Position numbers and translations under genes: made by a program. From Ypsolopha sequella (taxonomy: Eukaryota; Arthropoda; Insecta; Lepidoptera; Ypsolophidae): a stretch of 64,000 nt of DNA. Location of the stretch: the NCBI GenBank assembly GCA_934047225.1, contig OW203990.1, positions 29,863,045-29,927,044 on the forward strand, given 5' to 3'. Within the stretch, counting starts at the first letter, position 1, and every line of letters starts with the position of its first letter. Shown piece by piece: positions 59,744-64,000 of the stretch. The notes under the pieces were generated by a model. It ran no database searches and had not been told where the DNA came from. It saw nothing but the letters and a program-made list of their open reading frames with translations.

Positions 59744-60000
59744 CAGGGGTCGGCAACCTTATGATATAGAAGGGCCACAAATGCTACCAGGGGATCAGCG
59801 AGGGCCGCATTTTGTGCAGTATTGCGTCTAAATGTGCATCTTTTAACTGAGAACAATGCTTGCTTTTTAGATAGTTCAGAATGGAAAATGTCTATTCACA
59901 CAAATATAGTTATCAAGCAGTAGTTTGTGAACTTTACGGGCCACACCAAAGTGGTTCACGGGCCGCATGCGGCCCGCGGGCCGCCGGTTGCCAACCCCTG
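59744..60000. mobile_element. hAT-type MITE with perfect 8-bp target duplication
   Basis: The element starts CAGGGGTCGGCAACC and ends GGTTGCCAACCCCTG. Both sides carry the direct repeat TTCTAAAT (59736-59743 and 60001-60008). The 8-bp duplication and the CAGGGGTCGGCAACC end are typical of hAT elements. The 257-bp body is non-coding. Confidence 0.92.
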
Positions 60001-60379
60001 TTCTAAATAATATAACTTTAATATAACTTACTAATAAATTAAATTTTGTGTATTTTAATCATCCTTTAATAAAATATATTTTTATTTTTATTACATTTTT
60101 ATCACTAACAGTTTTTGCTTTCTACTTTTCTTATAAATAAAATAGGTCAATGGCCGCGTACCTATAAATTATCCCTAAATGCATGAAGTCCCATATTTGC
60201 GCACCACAATTTTTACACCCTTATTACATAAGTTCCCATATATGGGACATACAGTTTTTTGAGGATTTTTTCAAAAAATAGAAGTGGAGTATATTTTTTT
60301 ATATTTTTTACTTCTTTCCAATTGCTTACTATTACACATTAATTTTTCTCAAAGCGATCTAAAAATCCATGCAGTGAGG

Positions 60380-60860
60380 TGTCAGGACTTAGGACGCATT
60401 CTAATAGTCGTTCATAAACTCACACCGAGTTGGGTTTCCTACCCGGGTCGCAACACTAACCCGTTCAAAAATTAACTCGCGTCTCAACACCGACCGTTCA
60501 AAAATGACAGTGTCGCTACACTGGTGTCGAATTTTTCAACATCAACTCTGAGCAGGGTTCGCAAGGTTCGTATAGGCTCCAAACGTCACCTGACATTCAC
60601 GTAAATTTTCGTAAATGAAATGACGTTAATTTTTGTACCGAGGGGGTCTTCTCAACGTTATAGTTGATATATTAATGTTAAATTTCGTACCGAGGGGGTC
60701 CTCTCAACGTTATTATACTAAATATAATTCAAAAATGACAACTGACATTTGGAGTGTCGCTACACGACGAAACCCGTTCAAAAACTCAGCGTTACAACCC
60801 CAGTGTTCCTACCCAGCCCAGGGTTGTTTAATGAACGCACTTCTACGAAGTTAGAGATCA
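60380..60860. mobile_element. possible MITE with internal duplication
   Basis: GTCGTTCATAAAC near 60410 is roughly complementary to GTTTAATGAACGCAC near 60830. Inside, TACCGAGGGGGTC(T/C)TCTCAA is duplicated at 60637 and 60689. Ends are not sharply defined. Confidence 0.35.
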
Positions 60861-61009
60861 CAGAGTACCTTATTAATTTTTGAGGCTGTGACTCTGACTG
60901 CACACAGAACAGATTTACCCCTCATTTATGACTATCATTTTCTACTGGAAATTTGACAATAATTAAAAATGGCAACACTCATAAAACTGACACCCGAACG
61001 GTGAGGTAG

Positions 61010-61110
61010 GCTCTTTTTCTGTTTTCAGTCCTTATTTATCGTGAAAAATTAAGCAGATTTAAGTTATTTTCGTGTTATATTACTCTATTTTGATGCCTAG
61101 TTACTACTAA
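61010..61110 (+). promoter_or_regulatory. possible transcription start with 5' UTR donor
   Basis: TTTTCAGTCC near 61026 fits the arthropod initiator TCAGT, and TACTAAG|GTGAGT at about 61110 is a strong donor. Together they suggest a short non-coding first exon of a plus-strand gene to the right. No coding exon is visible in the window to support it. Confidence 0.3.
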
Positions 61111-61933
61111 GGTGAGTTGTTTTTCTAAAAGGTGTGTAAAGTGAAGACAAAGTGTAATATTTTTATCGTCGGCGGTCGTATTCTTCAAGAGGTTAATCCT
61201 CGTTACTATTTCATAGTTTGTCTGAACCTTTCCGAAACTTATTTGCAAAGACAAGTGTAGCCAATTCGGCTATCAGTGTAACCGAACAAAATGTCAGGAG
61301 AGCGGTATTGTTATAAACAAATAGGAGGTCCGGCCGCTACTGGCCATGCGTGCTTGACGGGCCACCCATCTCCGACCTGACTGGAGTCTGACCGATGCGA
61401 CCTCCGCAGCGCCGAGAGCCTATGGCCCTGAAGGCCTGCTCGGTTTATGTTTCACTTTTCTTACTTCCTTTTAGTAATTTAATTATGTTAGTGTACTTAG
61501 AGTTACTTAGTGTTTACATGCTAACATTTAAATCCTAATCAAAGGCAATTTGTATTAAAACTTATAACTTAAAGTTAGTATTTGATATATGTATAATGGT
61601 CATATTAAGTTAGCTGGTTGTATAGATTATTGTGGATGTAACTCCCTTGCCAGTCACTTATTTGTTTTTTTTTATGAAGGAACCCTTTACAACCAGTTGA
61701 CTTAAATTCCTTGGATATCTGAGTTTTTACTGTGTTCCAAGATCTACATGGAATCAAAATACTCTGGTTAAAATAACAATGAATAGATTGAATATTATTT
61801 ACATTGTTAAACTGTGCTTTTTTCTGGAATCCCTATATTCTAATAATGGGGGAATTTTATTGGAGACCATGACCAAGGGCGTTAATAATATTCCTTCAGT
61901 TATAAGTTTTAAAGAATTTATTGAAATTTTGTG
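61111..61933. other. non-coding interval before the 55-bp array
   Basis: No domain recognised. A GC-richer patch at 61330-61440 has no long open frame. A short frame at 61779-61994 runs into the array and has no recognisable product. Confidence 0.4.
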
Positions 61934-63612
61934 GGATGACATTTCAGCTTTGTGTTACTCCATGATAGTTATTTATCATTCAAGTTTGGGATGACATTTC
62001 AGCTTCGTGTTACCCCATGATAGTTATTTATCATTCTAGTTTGGGATGACATTTCAGCTTCGTGTTACCCCATGATAGTTATTTATCATTCTAGTTTGGG
62101 ATGACATTACAGCTTCGTGTTACCCCATGATAGTTATTTATCATTCAAGTTTGGGATGACATTTCAGCTTTGTGTTACCCCACAATAGTTATTTATCATT
62201 CAAGTTTGGGATGACATTTCAGCTTTGTGTTACCCCATGATAGTTATTTATCATTCTAGTTTGGGATGACATTTCAGCTTCGTGTTAGCCCACAATAGTT
62301 ATTTATCATTCAAGTTTGGGATGACATTTCAGCTTTGTGTTACCCCATGATAGTTATTTATCATTCAAGTTTGGGTTGACATTTCAGCTTTGTGTTACCC
62401 CATGATAGTTATTTATCATTCAAGTTTGGGATGACATTTCAGCTTTGTGTTACCCCATGATAGTTATTTATCATTCAAGTTTGGGATGACATTTCAGCTT
62501 TGTGTTACCCCATGATAGTTATTTATCATTCAAGTTTGGGATGACATTTCAGCTTTGTGTTACCCCATGATAGTTATTTATCATTCAAGTTTGGGATGAC
62601 ATTTCAGCTTTGTGTTACCCCATGATAGTTATTTATCATTCAAGTTTGGGATGACATTTCAGCTTTGTGTTACCCCATGATAGTTATTTATCATTCAAGT
62701 TTGGGATGACATTTCAGCTTTGTGTTACCCCATGATAGTTATTTATCATTCAAGTTTGGGATGACATTTCAGCTTTGTGTTACCCCATGATAGTTATTTA
62801 TCATTCAAGTTTGGGATGACATTTCAGCTTTGTGTTACCCCATGATAGTTATTTATCATTCAAGTTTGGGATGACATTTCAGCTTTGTGTTACCCCATGA
62901 TAGTTATTTATCATTCAAGTTTGGGATGACATTTCAGCTTTGTGTTACCCCATGATAGTTATTTATCATTCAAGTTTGGGATGACATTTCAGCTTTGTGT
63001 TACCCCACAATAGTTATTTATCATTCAAGTTTGGGATGACATTTCAGCTTTGTGTTACCCCATGATAGTTATTTATCATTCAAGTTTGGGATGACATTTC
63101 AGCTTTGTGTTACCCCATGATAGTTATTTATCATTCAAGTTTGGGATGACATTTCAGCTTTGTGTTACCCCATGATAGTTATTTATCATTCAAGTTTGGG
63201 ATGACATTTCAGCTTTGTGTTACCCCATGATAGTTATTTATCATTCAAGTTTGGGATGACATTTCAGCTTTGTGTTACCCCACAATAGTTATTTATCATT
63301 CAAGTTTGGGATGACATTTCAGCTTTGTGTTACCCCATGATAGTTATTTATCATTCAAGTTTGGGATGACATTTCAGCTTTGTGTTACCCCATGATAGTT
63401 ATTTATCATTCAAGTTTGGGATGACATTTCAGCTTTGTGTTACCCCATGATAGTTATTTATCATTCAAGTTTGGGATGACATTTCAGCTTTGTGTTACCC
63501 CATGATAGTTATTTATCATTCAAGTTTGGGATGACATTTCAGCTTTGTGTTACCCCACGATAGTTATTTATCATTCTAGTTTGGGATGACATTTCAGCTT
63601 TGTGTTACCCCA
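61934..63612. repeat. 55-bp tandem repeat, about 30 copies
   Basis: GATGACATTTCAGCTTTGTG recurs every 55 bp from 61934. Variants cluster: the first copies have CTTCGTG and TCATTCTAG, the middle ones are uniform, and CCACAATAG copies are scattered. The unit contains an acceptor-like GACATTTCAG. Confidence 0.95.
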
Positions 63613-63614
63613 TG

Positions 63615-64000
63615 TTTGCATCATTCTCCCCTTTTCAAACTAGTGCCTTGTTTTAACAGGTTTGCATTATTCTCCCCTTTTCAAACTAGTGCCTTGTTTT
63701 AACAGGTTTGCATTATTCTCCCCTTTTCAAACTAGTGCCTTGTTTTAACAGGTTTGCATTATTCTCCCCTTTTCAAACTAGTGCCTTGTTTTAACAGGTT
63801 TGCATTATTCTCCCCTTTTCAAACTAGTGCCTTGTTTTAACAGGTTTGCGTCATTCTCCCCTTTTCAAACTAGTGCCTTGTTTTAACAGGTTTGCATTAT
63901 TCTCCCCTTTTCAAACTAGTGCCTTGTTTTAACAGGTTTGCGTCATTCTCCCCTTTTCAAACTAGTGCCTTGTTTTAACAGGTTTGCATTATTCTCCCCT
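63615..64000. repeat. 46-bp tandem repeat, at least 8 copies, running off the right edge
   Basis: TTTGCATTATTCTCCCCTTT starts at 63615, 63661, 63707 and on to the window end. Some copies have TTTGCGTCATT. Every unit ends in CCTTGTTTTAACAGG, which is a good 3' splice site on the plus strand. Confidence 0.95.

Noticed and set aside
1..64000. tRNA, rRNA and other RNA genes
   Set aside because: None was recognised by reading for cloverleaf boxes or conserved rRNA text; a covariance search could not be run.

Overview
This is an AT-rich stretch of an animal nuclear genome, almost certainly a moth or butterfly. The reasons are intron-containing insect genes (a choline transporter exon, a squid-type hnRNP, a multi-EF-hand gene), a 3'-end repeat typical of Lepidoptera at 32680-32745, and a dense mix of BEL/Pao, DIRS, LINE, Tc1, hAT and palindromic MITE insertions. 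No species is claimed.

Host genes. (1) 1858-2044, minus: first coding exon of a high-affinity choline transporter (SLC5A7/CHT1 family); the rest lies left of the window. (2) 20344-46431, plus: thirteen phase-consistent exons of a multi-EF-hand protein (709 codons plus stop, 5' end not found) spread over 26 kb. (3) 48236-52831, minus: squid (sqd/hnRNP 40), with two RRMs, a Gly/Tyr-rich tail and alternative C-terminal exons. It converges with gene 2. Weaker pieces are a THAP zinc-finger exon at 54168-54335 and a possible promoter near 61026.

Mobile elements. Left to right: a Tc1-like transposon broken by the window edge, a degraded LINE reverse transcriptase, a 5'-truncated LINE with a 908-codon open frame inserted in a minisatellite, a BEL/Pao element with matched LTRs and 5-bp TSD but a deleted integrase core and a broken env, a near-complete DIRS tyrosine-recombinase retrotransposon with one premature stop, a P-element-like remnant with inverted repeats, a long-TIR element carrying an XPG/FEN-like nuclease plus CXC protein, a perfect-TSD hAT MITE, and several palindromic MITEs. 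Most lie in introns of the EF-hand gene or between genes.

The most unusual signal is the minisatellites. More than fifteen tandem arrays are present. Three arrays in the EF-hand gene, and a fourth at the choline transporter exon, have monomers that span an exon-intron junction. A 140-bp unit repeats a 5' splice site about 6 times, a 133-bp unit repeats another 5' splice site 9 times, and a 68-bp unit repeats a 3' splice site 61 times at exact spacing. The first 60 of those acceptors lead to a stop after 11 codons. The gene is therefore loaded with decoy splice sites while keeping one in-frame path.
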